A DNA stretch of 64,000 nt from Bartonella bacilliformis Ver097 (GCF_000709795.1 NZ_KL503803.1:248001-312000), one strand, 5' to 3'. Shown: positions 31,548 to 41,973, numbered from the stretch's first letter. The notes: a model not told the origin generated them from the letters alone. Made by a program: numbers and translations.

Positions 31548-32900
31548 TTAATATGCTACGGTATAACAATTAAATTTTTCTCTCTTTAGAGCAGAACAAG
31601 TATCAAATGCAGCTTTTTTTGATTGAAAACCAACAAATCGTGCACGATAATGACGCTGTCCGTTTTTTTCAAATAATTGCATGTGTGAGGATACATTTCG
31701 TAAATTTTCAGGAGCGGCGTTTTTCGCTTTTATAAGTATAGAGTTTGCTTGTTTTTTACTGGGAAGAGAACCAATTTGAATAGCCCATCCACTATTTGTT
31801 GATAAAGAAGCTGTTATGATTTTTTCAATTTTAATAGATGTATCTTTGTGAGGATTTGGAGTTGGTATAATTGCCTGATTAACAGCAGTTATTGCTGTAT
31901 TGAAGTCATTAGGCTCTGCTGCAAGCGCTGTCAAAAGGGAAGAAATATCGTTTTCCAAATTGCTTTGATTTGCTTTTGCAACAGGTATAGGAGCTTTTGC
32001 GCCAGTTGGTAAGTTATGGTATGTAGCAGCCGCTATCAAGCGTTTGTCAGTTTTTACAGGACTTGCTTTTGGTAGATATGTATTTAGTAAATTAGCCATA
32101 TGGATATCACGTTCGACGGATGATTTCCCTCCCATCACGACGGCAACGATAGAACGTCCTCCTAAGCGCATCGATGTTGCTAAATTAGAACCTGACATTT
32201 GTGTGTATCCTGTTTTAATGCCATCAACACCTTTCATTGTTTGGACTAATTTATTGTGGCTATTAATTGTTTGTCCGTGAAAAATGAAATTTTTTATTTT
32301 AAAAAGTTTATATTGTTGCGGAAAATGTTCGCGTAAAGCTAATGACAAAATAGCTAAATCCTGAGCTGTAGAGTAGTTACGCGTATCTGGGAGGCCTGAA
32401 GCATTTGCAAAATTAGTATTTATCATGCCTAATTGGCGGGCTTTAACTGTCATCATTTGAGCGAATTTTTGTTCGCTTCCTCCAAGATATTCACCAATAG
32501 CTGCTGCTACATCATTAGCTGATTTTGTAATAAGAGCTTTAGCAGCTGCTTCTGCAGGAATTGTTTGGCCTGTTTTAAAGCCAATTTTTGTTGGTGGTCG
32601 TGTTGATGCATAAGCTGATATAGGGATAGGCGTGTTTGGTGCTACGCGACGTACTTGCATGGCTTCAAAGAGCATGTACAATGTCATCATTTTTGTTAAG
32701 GAAGCCGGATATCTTTTCATAGTTGCATTGGTTTGAAACAAGGTTTTTCCTGTATTTGCATCTATAACGATAGCTGCATATTTATCGGCGTGAACACCTT
32801 TAGGAGCAGCTTCTACCCAAGAGTAAGAAGCTACAAAAATAACAAGAAAAATTGCTATTTTTTTATAGAATTGCGCAATTTTTTTATTGTTTATATACAC
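31548..32900 (-). CDS. D-alanyl-D-alanine carboxypeptidase with C-terminal SPOR domain
   Basis: This 450-residue penicillin-binding protein of the DacA type (peptidase S11) trims the terminal D-Ala of peptidoglycan stem peptides in the periplasm. An N-terminal signal segment (hydrophobic residues 14-27) is followed by the catalytic SxxK (S67-LTK70), SAN (S127-N129) and KTG (K229-G231). The last 80 residues (WAIQIGSLPSKKQAN to the end) form a SPOR domain, which binds denuded glycan at the division septum and so suggests septal recruitment. It is divergent from clpS. Confidence 0.92.
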   Translation of the reverse strand: MYINNKKIAQFYKKIAIFLVIFVASYSWVEAAPKGVHADKYAAIVIDANTGKTLFQTNATMKRYPASLTKMMTLYMLFEAMQVRRVAPNTPIPISAYASTRPPTKIGFKTGQTIPAEAAAKALITKSANDVAAAIGEYLGGSEQKFAQMMTVKARQLGMINTNFANASGLPDTRNYSTAQDLAILSLALREHFPQQYKLFKIKNFIFHGQTINSHNKLVQTMKGVDGIKTGYTQMSGSNLATSMRLGGRSIVAVVMGGKSSVERDIHMANLLNTYLPKASPVKTDKRLIAAATYHNLPTGAKAPIPVAKANQSNLENDISSLLTALAAEPNDFNTAITAVNQAIIPTPNPHKDTSIKIEKIITASLSTNSGWAIQIGSLPSKKQANSILIKAKNAAPENLRNVSSHMQLFEKNGQRHYRARFVGFQSKKAAFDTCSALKREKFNCYTVAY

Positions 32901-33217
32901 GTTATTTGCCTTAAAATTTTTGTTAAGATTTTTCTATGACAGCTTATTGGGACGCATTTTAGATGAATGGGATTACTAATTTGTTTATAAGAATATTTTT
33001 TAGTTGCTACATTAGAATTAATATGTCCCATAAGGAAAAATTTTTTCATCCTATAGTACAAATCAGCTATTGTAATGGTTATGAAAGGATTTTAAATTAA
33101 TGGTCAGGTTATATTCTATGGAAAATCATGATGATATTAATTGTGAATTTTATGCTCTATGCCAATGCAGCATGAAAAAACAAAAGTAGGAATAAGGGGA
33201 AGCATAGCTTCATTATT
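32901..33217. other. Divergent promoter region between the D,D-carboxypeptidase and clpS
   Basis: This 317-base AT-rich gap must hold the promoters of both flanking units. A 29-codon open frame at 33101-33190 (MVRLYSMENHDDINCEFYAL at its start) has no recognisable family, and I did not call it. Confidence 0.45.
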
Positions 33218-33496
33218 ATGCCTCAAGTTAGACAAAAACTTCAAAAGCCTAAATTATATCGCGTTTTATTGCTGGATGATGATTATACCCCCATGGATTT
33301 TGTTGTGTTTATTTTAAAGAATTTTTTTAAGAAAAATTTCGAAGAAGCAACACGTATTATGTTAAATATTCATCATAGTGGAATAGGTGAATGTGGTACT
33401 TATACCTATGAAGTGGCTGAAATGAAAGTTGTGCAAGTTATGGAGTGTGCACGTCAAAATGAGCACCCATTACAATGTGTAATAGAAGCAAAGTGA
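33218..33496 (+). CDS. clpS: ATP-dependent Clp protease adaptor ClpS
   Basis: This 92-residue adaptor delivers N-degron substrates to ClpA. The family core is [17 protein letters not shown], the [18 protein letters not shown] segment and the ending with [16 protein letters not shown]. The Asp pair and Met of the N-degron pocket (DDDYTPM) are present. It is six bases upstream of clpA, so the two are co-transcribed. Confidence 0.95.
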   Translation: MPQVRQKLQKPKLYRVLLLDDDYTPMDFVVFILKNFFKKNFEEATRIMLNIHHSGIGECGTYTYEVAEMKVVQVMECARQNEHPLQCVIEAK

Positions 33497-33502
33497 GGGG
33501 TT

Positions 33503-35866
33503 ATGCCGTCTTTTACACCCAGTCTTGAAGAAGTTTTGCATCGTGCATTAACAATTGCTACTCAAGCGCAGCATGAATATGCTACATTAGAACATCTTCT
33601 ACTTGCTTTACTGGATGATGCTGATGCAAGTTCAGTTATTTGCGCTTGTCAGGTAAATGTAGAAGAATTACGGGAGCGCTTAGTCAATTATATTCAGTCA
33701 GAATTAGATGCACAAATTAGAGCAGACCAGGATACAAAACCAACGGTGTTTTTTCAGCGTGTTATTCAACGTGCAGTTATTCATGCACAATCAGCAGGAA
33801 AAGATGAGGTTTCAGGAGCAAATGTCCTTGTTGCAATTTTTTCTGAACGTGAAAGTCATGCAGTGTATTTTCTTCAAGAGATAGGCATGACACGTTATGA
33901 TGCTGTACGTTTTATTTCACATGGTATTGTTCGTGATGATGGGTTGTCTCTTCTGCTTGAAGATCTTGAAGAACATCTAGATCAACAGGCTTTAGAAAAT
34001 AACGAAAAAGTACCAAGCGCGCTTTCTACTTATTGTGTGAATTTGAATTGCAAAGCACGCAGTGGCAACATTGATTCATTAATTGGTCGTGACACAGAAA
34101 TTTCACGAATGATTCAAATTTTATGTCGAAGATCAAAAAATAATCCGCTTTTGGTTGGTGATCCTGGTGTTGGAAAAACGGCTATCGTTGAAGGGCTGGC
34201 TAAACGTATTATTGATGGGCAAATTCCTGAAGTTTTGTCAAATGCAACAATATTTTCTCTTGATATGGGAGGGTTGGTTGCTGGAACACGCTATCGTGGT
34301 GATTTTGAAGAGCGGTTGAAGCAGGTTGTTCAAGAGCTTGAACAATATCCAGACGCTGTTTTATTTATTGATGAAATTCATACATTGATTGGAGCAGGGG
34401 CTACATCAGGAAGCAATATGGATGCAGCAAATCTTTTAAAACCTGGGTTATCTTCAGGTGATATTCGGTGTATTGGATCAACGACTTATAGGGAATATCG
34501 TAAAATTTTTGAACAAGATCGAGCTTTGGAACGTCGTTTTCAGAAAATTGATGTTAATGAGCCATCTGTTGCTGATGCAATTAAGATTTTGCAGGGATTG
34601 AAACCTTATTTTGAAGATTTTCATCAAATTAAATATACTGATGAGGCGATGAGGGCATCTGTAGAATTATCCTCACGTTATATAGCGGATCGTCGGTTAC
34701 CAGATAAAGCGATTGATGTTGTCGATGAAAGTGGTGCGGCACAGATGCTTTTACCGAAGAAGCAGAGAAAAAAAAGTATAGGCGTCAAAGAAATTGAATC
34801 TACCATTGCGGCTATAGCAAGAGTTCCATCAAAAACAGTTTCTAGAGATGAGAGGAAATTGCTTAATAATCTTGAAAAAGAGCTGAAACATGTTGTTTAT
34901 GGACAGGATCAAGCAATTACAGCATTAGTATCATCAATTAAATTAGCACGAGCAGGATTGCGTGAACCAGAAAAGCCAGTAGGGAATTACTTATTTTCAG
35001 GTCCAACAGGTGTTGGAAAAACTGAAGTTGCAAAGCAACTCGCATCTTCTTTAGGTATTGAACTTTTACGTTTTGATATGTCGGAATATATGGAGAGGCA
35101 TACGGTTGCACGTTTGATAGGAGCTCCTCCAGGTTATGTAGGATTTGATCAAGGTGGTCTTCTTACAGATGCGGTTGATCAAAAGCCTCATGCCGTTGTG
35201 TTGTTAGATGAAATTGAAAAAGCTCATCCAGAGTTGTTTAGTATTTTATTGCAAGTGATGGATTACGACAAATTAACAGACAGCAACGGAAAAAAAATTG
35301 ATTTTCGCAATATAATTTTGATTATGACAACCAATGCTGGCTCTGCGGATATGGAAAAGTCAGCAATTGGGTTTGGTTCGGTGCATCGCGATGGTGATGA
35401 TATAGAGGCTATTAATCGATTATTTACACCAGAATTTCGTAACCGGTTAGACGCAGTTATTCCATTTACACCTCTATCTCAGTTAGTCATTAGTCAAATT
35501 GTGCAGAAGTTTATTTTTCAGCTTGAGGCGCAACTGATTGATCGAGGAGTTACCTTTGAACTCAGTACTTCTGCGATGATATGGCTTGCTAATAAAGGGT
35601 ACAACGCTCAAATGGGTGCACGTCCACTGAGCCGTGTCATACAAGAACATATTAAGAAGCCATTAGCTGATGAAATTTTATTCGGAAAGTTACGCAATGG
35701 TGGCATGGTTCGTATATTCACAAACAAGATAAATGAAGGGAGAGAGACACTACAGTTAGAAATTTTATCTTCTATATGTTCAAAAAGTGGCAAAACCCTT
35801 AAAACTTCGTTAGGGGCTACAAAACAACGTATAAGCAAAAAAGCTTTGCAACATAAAATATTCTAA
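33503..35866 (+). CDS. clpA: ATP-dependent Clp protease ATP-binding subunit ClpA
   Basis: This 787-residue two-ring AAA+ unfoldase works with ClpP and ClpS. The N-terminal domain with two Clp-N repeats (about 1-145) binds ClpS. The first AAA module has Walker A GDPGVGKT (219-226) and LFIDEIHTLIGAG. The second has GPTGVGKT (500-507) and VVLLDEIEKAHP. The long M-domain coiled coil of ClpB is absent, which separates it from ClpB. The C-terminus is basic. It ends four bases inside the convergent HIT gene. Confidence 0.95.
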   Translation: MPSFTPSLEEVLHRALTIATQAQHEYATLEHLLLALLDDADASSVICACQVNVEELRERLVNYIQSELDAQIRADQDTKPTVFFQRVIQRAVIHAQSAGKDEVSGANVLVAIFSERESHAVYFLQEIGMTRYDAVRFISHGIVRDDGLSLLLEDLEEHLDQQALENNEKVPSALSTYCVNLNCKARSGNIDSLIGRDTEISRMIQILCRRSKNNPLLVGDPGVGKTAIVEGLAKRIIDGQIPEVLSNATIFSLDMGGLVAGTRYRGDFEERLKQVVQELEQYPDAVLFIDEIHTLIGAGATSGSNMDAANLLKPGLSSGDIRCIGSTTYREYRKIFEQDRALERRFQKIDVNEPSVADAIKILQGLKPYFEDFHQIKYTDEAMRASVELSSRYIADRRLPDKAIDVVDESGAAQMLLPKKQRKKSIGVKEIESTIAAIARVPSKTVSRDERKLLNNLEKELKHVVYGQDQAITALVSSIKLARAGLREPEKPVGNYLFSGPTGVGKTEVAKQLASSLGIELLRFDMSEYMERHTVARLIGAPPGYVGFDQGGLLTDAVDQKPHAVVLLDEIEKAHPELFSILLQVMDYDKLTDSNGKKIDFRNIILIMTTNAGSADMEKSAIGFGSVHRDGDDIEAINRLFTPEFRNRLDAVIPFTPLSQLVISQIVQKFIFQLEAQLIDRGVTFELSTSAMIWLANKGYNAQMGARPLSRVIQEHIKKPLADEILFGKLRNGGMVRIFTNKINEGRETLQLEILSSICSKSGKTLKTSLGATKQRISKKALQHKIF

Positions 35867-36285
35867 AAAGTCGCTCGGATTTTTTGTGCCTGCTCTTCGA
35901 GTATCTCCGTGGGAGTTATAACGTTATTATGGGATTCGAGCTCTACTCCTTTCATACGTGGTATAACATGGAAGTGGAGATGATAAACGGTTTGTTGGCT
36001 AGCCGCTTCATTAAATTGCATAACCGTTACGCCATCTGCTTGAAAGGCTTTTTTGACAGCGTTGGCGATTTTTTGAACAACTTTAATAACGGAGGATAAT
36101 GTTTCAGTATCTGCATCCAATAAATTTCTGGAGCCTTTTCTAGGAATCACCAGCGTATGGCCTGGTGCTTGAGGCATGATATCCATAAATGCAATAACGT
36201 CATCATCTTCATAGACACGAACAGAAGGGATTTCATTGCGAATCAATTGAGCAAAAATATTATTGCTATCATAAACTTGTTTCAT
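35863..36285 (-). CDS. HIT family nucleotide-binding protein
   Basis: This 140-residue histidine-triad protein has the active-site motif HLHFHV (H102, H104, H106), the start IFAQLIRNEIPS and the PGHTLVIPR block. Such proteins hydrolyse nucleoside phosphoramidates or dinucleoside polyphosphates; the substrate here is not deducible. The ATG is preceded by aaaggaac on the coding strand. It is convergent with clpA. Confidence 0.92.
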   Translation of the reverse strand: MKQVYDSNNIFAQLIRNEIPSVRVYEDDDVIAFMDIMPQAPGHTLVIPRKGSRNLLDADTETLSSVIKVVQKIANAVKKAFQADGVTVMQFNEAASQQTVYHLHFHVIPRMKGVELESHNNVITPTEILEEQAQKIRATF

Positions 36286-36369
36286 AGAACCGTTCCTTTT
36301 AACAGTATTTTTTCAAAACGATACTTTTAACATTCAGTATTCGCATTATGTGGGTATTTTTATGAAAAG

Positions 36370-36814
36370 TTAGATCTTTATAATGGCTTCTACTTTTACC
36401 GGAGTTCCCATAGAAAGAGAAGTAACACCAATAGCAGAATACACGTGTTTACCAGCTTCACCAAGAACTTTAATTCATAAAACAGAAGTTCCATTAGCAA
36501 CAAGAGGAATGTTAGTAAACTTAGGATCTACAGCAATAAAAACGGTAATTTTTACTATATGTTCTATTTTATTTAAGTTACCAAGGAATAATTTCATTTA
36601 TGCGAGAATATTAAGAGCGCATACCTCAACTGATTTTTTTTGCTTGTTCAACACTAACAGTTGCGCCAACTTTTCCAATTGCTATAGGGATTCCTGTTGG
36701 TAAGTGGTAGCTAGCCAAAGACAAAAAACTGTTTACCACTTTGGTGATACTGTTGTGTAATTTGCAATGGATGACATTGCTTCTTTTAGACAGCTTTCCG
36801 ATTAAGTTCGTCAT
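36370..36814 (-). pseudogene. RidA family (YjgF/UK114) remnant
   Basis: On the minus strand the remnant starts MTNLIGKLSK and then regains similarity in a piece reading IGKVGATVSVEQAKK, consistent with the RidA beginning. After a frameshift come ILAxINEIIP and pieces matching KIxHIVKITVFIAVDPKFTN, PLVANGTSV and LGEAGKHVYSAIGV, ending VEAII. These are the usual RidA blocks, broken by shifts and stops. RidA proteins hydrolyse reactive enamines such as 2-aminoacrylate. No intact reading frame longer than about 60 codons remains. Confidence 0.8.
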
Positions 36815-36951
36815 ATTTTAACTCCATAGTTATTCTATAATACACTCTTTCATAACTTATTTTCTGATTTAAGGAAGTGTGTTGTTATTTCCAAGATATG
36901 CATTTTTATCTTTTGATACAATTACATGCGATAGAATAGCTGGAGTTTAAA

Positions 36952-37767
36952 ATGGTTAGATTGTTATTTATTTTAGGTTTACATGTTGCTTTCCTATTTT
37001 CTGCGAGAGCTGAAGAGGCTGTTGTTTTGAGACCTCACCGAATTATTTATGATTTCAAACTTGACGATGTTCCTAGTGAGATGAAAGCATTGGGGATGTC
37101 TGGGAGGTTAGTTCATGAATTAACAGGTTCAGAATGTAAGGGTTATAAGATACGTTCTCGATTTATAAATCGTATGTATACTAAAAATATGCAAGAACGT
37201 GCAATAGATCAGCAAATAGTTAGCTATGAAACAAGTGATGGTCGTGAGTTTCATTTTGAAGTTAATGATAACGTAGGACAAGAGGTTACACATAATATTC
37301 AAGGGATAGCTGAGCGTACTGATGACGGAATCGTGGTTAAACTGAGAAAACCAAAAGAAGATGTTTATAAACTTCCATTAGCTGATTTTCCAACCATGTA
37401 TCTCAAAACTATTATTCGGAAAGCAAAGGCAAACCATAATCTGTATCAAGCAACTGTATTTGATGGAACAGGTAATGCAAATAAAATTATAAAAAAGAGC
37501 GTGATTATTGGAGAAAAGCAGGCGCTGCTATCTGATTCTAAAATGGAAAAATTAGATCGAGAGGACTATTGGCCTGTGCAAATTTCTTATTATGATGATG
37601 AAAAAAATAAAGGTGGTTTACCCACCTATCATATGAACTTTTTTTTAAGTGAAACTGGCATCATGCGCGATTTATCTATAAATTATGGGGAATTTTCAAT
37701 GCGTGCAGATTTGGTAAGTTTTGAGTTGCTCAATGATGAAAAAGATTCGGAGAGTTGCGAACATTGA
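36952..37767 (+). CDS. eipB: Cell envelope integrity protein EipB (DUF1849)
   Basis: This 271-residue exported protein has a signal peptide of about 20 residues (hydrophobic, ending ARA-EEA). The body fits DUF1849: LRPHRIIYDFKL, GRLVHELTGSECKGY and a long beta-rich domain. In Brucella, EipB is a periplasmic beta-spiral protein needed for envelope integrity, with a conserved disulfide. The two matching cysteines, C62 and C269, are both present here and are the only ones in the mature part. It sits alone just before rpsB. Confidence 0.88.
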   Translation: MVRLLFILGLHVAFLFSARAEEAVVLRPHRIIYDFKLDDVPSEMKALGMSGRLVHELTGSECKGYKIRSRFINRMYTKNMQERAIDQQIVSYETSDGREFHFEVNDNVGQEVTHNIQGIAERTDDGIVVKLRKPKEDVYKLPLADFPTMYLKTIIRKAKANHNLYQATVFDGTGNANKIIKKSVIIGEKQALLSDSKMEKLDREDYWPVQISYYDDEKNKGGLPTYHMNFFLSETGIMRDLSINYGEFSMRADLVSFELLNDEKDSESCEH

Positions 37768-37927
37768 ATGATATGTAGAAAATGACTTGAAAAAAAATCA
37801 AATATTAGTACAGTACTTCAATCTCGCACGCGAAATTTGGGTGTTTACTGCAATATTAGGTAAATATCCGCCGGTAGTAGGGTTTTCTTACTTTTTTCGC
37901 GGAGGTTACACCGGAAAGGATAAGATA

Positions 37928-38743
37928 GTGGCATTACCAGATTTTACTATGCGCCAGCTTTTAGAGGCGGGTGTGCATTTTGGCCATCAGACACAGCGCT
38001 GGAATCCGAAGATGGCGCCTTATATTTATGGCCAGCGCAACAACATTCATATTATTGATCTTTCTCAAACTGTTCCGCTTTTGTATCAAGCGCTTAAGCT
38101 TGTTTCAGATACAGTTGCTCGTGGTGGCCGTGTTCTATTTGTTGGTACTAAGCGGCAGGCATCTGATATTATTGCTGACGCGGCTAACCGTTCAGCACAA
38201 TATCATGTTAATGCACGTTGGTTGGGTGGTATGCTAACGAATTGGAAAACGATTTCTAATTCAATACACCGTTTGCGTAAGTTTGATAAAATTCTTGCTG
38301 CTGAAGCACAGGGTTTTACCAAGAAAGAGCGTTTAAATCTTGAGCGTGATCGCGAAAAATTGAATCGTGCACTTGGTGGTATTAAAGATATGGGATCTAC
38401 TCCAGATCTTATGTTTATCATTGATACAAATAAAGAAAATATTGCTATCCAAGAAGCAAAGCGCCTAGGTATTCCAGTCGTAGCTATTATTGATACTAAT
38501 TGTGATCCTGATGGTGTTGACTATCCGATTCCGGGTAACGACGATGCTTCGCGCGCGATTTCTCTTTATTGTGATCTTTTCGCACGTGCGGCTCTTGATG
38601 GTATTGCGCGTCAGAAAGGTGCAATGGGAGTTGATTTAGGTGCTCAGGCTGATGCTCCTATAGAACCAGTTTTGGAAGATGTAGCAGTTGATACATCTGC
38701 TGCGGATCTTATTTCAGAAGATACGATTCCGGTTTCTAACTAA
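37928..38743 (+). CDS. rpsB: 30S ribosomal protein S2
   Basis: This 271-residue protein has the hallmark [20 protein letters not shown] and [14 protein letters not shown], then [12 protein letters not shown] and [13 protein letters not shown]. The frame is open from 37787, but the family start [11 protein letters not shown] lies at GTG 37928, with aaagga seven bases upstream. An acidic C-terminal extension of about 30 residues is typical of alphaproteobacteria. tsf follows, the universal rpsB-tsf order. Confidence 0.95.
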   Translation: MALPDFTMRQLLEAGVHFGHQTQRWNPKMAPYIYGQRNNIHIIDLSQTVPLLYQALKLVSDTVARGGRVLFVGTKRQASDIIADAANRSAQYHVNARWLGGMLTNWKTISNSIHRLRKFDKILAAEAQGFTKKERLNLERDREKLNRALGGIKDMGSTPDLMFIIDTNKENIAIQEAKRLGIPVVAIIDTNCDPDGVDYPIPGNDDASRAISLYCDLFARAALDGIARQKGAMGVDLGAQADAPIEPVLEDVAVDTSAADLISEDTIPVSN

Positions 38744-38852
38744 GTAATTTAAAAGTGCCTGTTGAGGCATAATTTTCTAAAGAAAAAATGTGAATGTGCA
38801 TAGGAGTTTTTTCCATGCGCGTTTTCTCTGTTATAGAATTAAAGAGGAAAAT

Positions 38853-39776
38853 ATGATCATTACTGCTGCACAAGTAAAAGAACTTCGAGAATTATCGGGC
38901 GCTGGTATGATGGATTGCAAAGTAGCTTTAATGGAAACCAATGGTGATATAAAGGCTGCGGTTGACTGGCTTCGCAAAAAAGGCATCGCCAAGGCAGATA
39001 AAAAGGCTGGACGTACAGCAGCTGAGGGATTAGTTGGTATTGCATCTAAAGGTTTAAGTGCTGTTGTGGTTGAAGTTAACTCTGAAACAGATTTTGTTGC
39101 GCGCAACGATGCATTTCAAACAATTGTACGAAATGTAGCAACCGCTGCTTTAGATACAGAAGGCAGTGTTGAATCTGTTTCTACATCTATTTATCCAGGT
39201 TCTGAGAAAACAGTAGAAGAAGCAATTAAGGATGCAATTAGTACAATTGGCGAGAATATGACATTTCGTCGCTCAGCTAAGTTATCTGTTCAAAATGGTG
39301 CTGTTGCTACTTATATTCATAATGGTGTTGCGGATGGTCTTGGAAAACTTGGAGTTTTGGTTGGTATTGAAACGACAGGAGATAAGGAAGTTGCGGTTGA
39401 TTTTGCTCGCAAAATTGCGATGCATATTGCTGCAACTAATCCATTAGCTTTAACAGTAGCGGATGTTGATGCCAGTATTATCGAGCGTGAAAAAGCAATT
39501 TTTTCAGATCAGGCGCGTCAGTCAGGAAAGCCTGAAGATATTGTTGAGAAAATGGTAGAGGGTCGCATACGTAAATTTTACGAAGAGGTTGTTCTGTTTT
39601 CTCAGGCTTTTGTTCTGAACCCTGATGTTACTGTTGAGGCTTCTTTGAAAGATGCAGAAAAAATGATTGGAGCTCCAGCAAAAATCACAGGTTTTATTCG
39701 CTTTGCGTTGGGTGAAGGCGTAGAAAAGGAAGAGGTCGATTTTGCTGCAGAAGTTGCAGCTGTCGCAAAGGGTTAA
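38853..39776 (+). CDS. tsf: Elongation factor Ts
   Basis: This 307-residue nucleotide exchange factor for EF-Tu has the N-terminal [20 protein letters not shown], then the TDFVARN motif that contacts EF-Tu, and two dimerisation-like core domains. ATG 38853 is the family start with agagga upstream; the in-frame ATG at 38790 would add 21 unsupported residues. Confidence 0.96.
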   Translation: MIITAAQVKELRELSGAGMMDCKVALMETNGDIKAAVDWLRKKGIAKADKKAGRTAAEGLVGIASKGLSAVVVEVNSETDFVARNDAFQTIVRNVATAALDTEGSVESVSTSIYPGSEKTVEEAIKDAISTIGENMTFRRSAKLSVQNGAVATYIHNGVADGLGKLGVLVGIETTGDKEVAVDFARKIAMHIAATNPLALTVADVDASIIEREKAIFSDQARQSGKPEDIVEKMVEGRIRKFYEEVVLFSQAFVLNPDVTVEASLKDAEKMIGAPAKITGFIRFALGEGVEKEEVDFAAEVAAVAKG

Positions 39777-39916
39777 TAGTTTTTTCGATCATTTAGCAGA
39801 AATTTCAAACTGCATTCTAAATAAAAAATATAATTGTCTGAAGGGCATCACGTGACAATGTGGTGCCCTTAGTGTATCGAAAACAAAAAAGTAATGTGCT
39901 TTTTGGGAGATTATAT

Positions 39917-40636
39917 ATGACATTAGCTCTTCGATATAAACGTGTTTTGTTAAAAGTATCTGGTGAAGCACTTATGGGAGAACAAAGTTTTGGAATTGAT
40001 GTTTCAGTTGCAGACCGTATTGCTTCTGATATTGCTGACGTGCGAAAAATGGGTGTGGAAGTCGCTATTGTAATAGGTGGTGGTAATATTTTTCGTGGGG
40101 TTGCTGTTGCTTCGCGTGGTGGCGACCGTGTAACTGGTGATCATATGGGAATGCTTGCAACAGCTATCAATTCTCTGGCGTTGCGAACATCATTGACGAA
40201 GCTAGGTATTGAAACGGTTGTACTCTCTGCAATTGCCATGCCACAAATATGCGAAAGTTTTTCTCAGCGTAAGGCAATGAGCTATATGGAACAAGGAAAA
40301 GTTGTTATTTTTGCAGGTGGTACAGGTAATCCATTTTTTACTACTGATTCTGCTGCTACTTTACGGGCAGCAGAAATTTGTGCGGATGTTTTATTGAAAG
40401 GAACACAAGTAGACGGTATTTATTCTGCTGATCCAAAGATAAATTCTACCGCTAAACGTTTTAATCAACTAACGCATGTTGAAATTTTACGATTAGGATT
40501 GTCTATTATGGATACGACAGCAGTAACTTTAGCACGTGAAAATAATATACCGATTATTGTATATTCCATTCATGAAAAAGGTGGTCTGGCTAAGGTGTTA
40601 AATGGGACAGGGCGGTTTACAGTAGTATCACAATAA
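39917..40636 (+). CDS. pyrH: Uridylate kinase (UMP kinase)
   Basis: This 239-residue bacterial UMP kinase of the amino-acid kinase fold makes UDP. Landmarks are KRVLLKVSGEALMG (ATP site), VIGGGNIFRG, GTGNPFFTTDSAA (UMP site) and KGTQVDGIYSADP. I chose ATG 39917 with gggaga upstream rather than the GTG at 39860. It begins the pyrH-frr pair. Confidence 0.96.
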   Translation: MTLALRYKRVLLKVSGEALMGEQSFGIDVSVADRIASDIADVRKMGVEVAIVIGGGNIFRGVAVASRGGDRVTGDHMGMLATAINSLALRTSLTKLGIETVVLSAIAMPQICESFSQRKAMSYMEQGKVVIFAGGTGNPFFTTDSAATLRAAEICADVLLKGTQVDGIYSADPKINSTAKRFNQLTHVEILRLGLSIMDTTAVTLARENNIPIIVYSIHEKGGLAKVLNGTGRFTVVSQ

Positions 40637-40672
40637 AGATAATTTCAGAACATAATTAAAGGAGGCAGTACT

Positions 40673-41233
40673 ATGAGTGTTACATCAATTATGAATGATC
40701 TGAAACGTCGGATGGATGGTTCTATTTCGGCTTTTAAACACGAGTTAAGTGGTTTGAGGACTGGGCGAGCATCGGCTAGCTTGTTGGAGCCATTGACTGT
40801 TGAAGCTTATGGTTCTGTTGTCCCTATAAAACAGGTAGCAAATATTTCTGTTCCAGAGCCGCGGATGCTTTCAGTTTCTGTATGGGATAAAACGATGGTA
40901 GGAGCTGTGGAGCGTGCTATTCGTGATTGTGGTTTTGGTTTAAATCCCATTGCTGATGGTATGAATTTACGTATTCCTTTGCCTGAATTGAATGAAGAAC
41001 GCCGTAAAGAGTTGGTAAAAATCGCGCATCAATATGCAGAGCAGGCTCGTGTTGCCACTCGCCATGTTCGTCGTGATGGTATGGATAATTTAAAAAAATT
41101 AGAAAAAGAAGGCGAAATTAGCCAAGATGAGGTTCGTAGTTTATCTGAAAAAGTTCAAAAACTCACAGATGACGCTATTGCTGACATTGATAAAATTTTA
41201 ATTATGAAAGAAACCGAAATTATGCAGGTTTAA
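40673..41233 (+). CDS. frr: Ribosome recycling factor
   Basis: This 186-residue factor splits post-termination ribosomes together with EF-G. It has [18 protein letters not shown] at the start of the long helical domain, [16 protein letters not shown] in the beta domain, and [13 protein letters not shown] in the return helix. A strong aaggaggc ribosome binding site precedes it. Confidence 0.97.
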   Translation: MSVTSIMNDLKRRMDGSISAFKHELSGLRTGRASASLLEPLTVEAYGSVVPIKQVANISVPEPRMLSVSVWDKTMVGAVERAIRDCGFGLNPIADGMNLRIPLPELNEERRKELVKIAHQYAEQARVATRHVRRDGMDNLKKLEKEGEISQDEVRSLSEKVQKLTDDAIADIDKILIMKETEIMQV

Positions 41234-41259
41234 GATTTTTTTATCCTTAAAAAAGGTGT

Positions 41260-41665
41260 TGTATCTACGTTGTCTCGTCTGATTATGAATTAGGACCGTG
41301 CAATTTAGTGTATAATTTCTTTATTAATATAAGGTATATTATTTTGCATTATACTGTGTATTATACGAGAAAGACTAGTTTGGATTGATCAGTACTTTTT
41401 CCTTTTAAAAAATATTTAATGAGATTTAGTTAATTAAAAAGATTTTTAAAGTTTTTTGTTAAACTGTACAGTAAGGAAATTCATATTTGTTCTATTGGCA
41501 ATCATCAGGTATCCTGAGGTTATTTCAGCAGCGTTAGTAGATGTAAAGATATGATGTCTTGTAATGGCACTTTAACTTATCATTTTATTTAATTATAAAG
41601 GGTATAATTAACCAGTTGAGCAACTTTTGCTTCGTGCAATGATTTTTTATCTTCTGAATAATCGT
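41260..41665 (+). pseudogene. uppS: Undecaprenyl diphosphate synthase remnant
   Basis: uppS normally lies between frr and cdsA. Here only scattered UppS-like blocks in three frames remain. LKRFLKFF and KEIHICSIGNHQ (from 41434) match the LxxF...RxxIIGD region. After one in-frame TGA, MMSCNGTLT (41551-41577) matches LTxxNxxLT. LIILFNYKG, one frame on (FNY at 41588), matches the AxNYGGR block. QLSNFCFVQ (41613-41639, third frame) matches the RxSNFLLWQ block. SRLIMN near 41273 may be the start of the IMDGNGRWA block. About 45 residues, including the expected RTxGE motif, are gone. The call rests on the ordered blocks and the locus. Confidence 0.7.
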
Positions 41666-41973
41666 GAGTATTTTTCGGTAATAAAAAATATTTAGATATA
41701 AAAATGCTAAATCTTGATTGCATTGTTAATATAAACGGTAAATAGCATTTTGAGCTTACTTTTATAGTAAGCCACAGAGTCTGATCATTATATTTCATAA
41801 TGTTTTGAGTTACATTTTGATTGAATAAACCTTTGGAGTGACAATAATTAATTATTGGATTGTTGTGATAAGTCTAAATAAAGTTACAGAGGTATAACTG
41901 TAAAAACAGTGTATAGCAGATTTTGTTTTTGCAATTAGTTTTTGCCTTTTTGGTTATGTTTGGAGATATAACT

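Noticed and set aside
41589-41798. 69-codon minus-strand open frame in the frr-cdsA gap
   Set aside because: It runs antisense to the uppS-like debris, has no recognisable family and no clear ribosome binding site.
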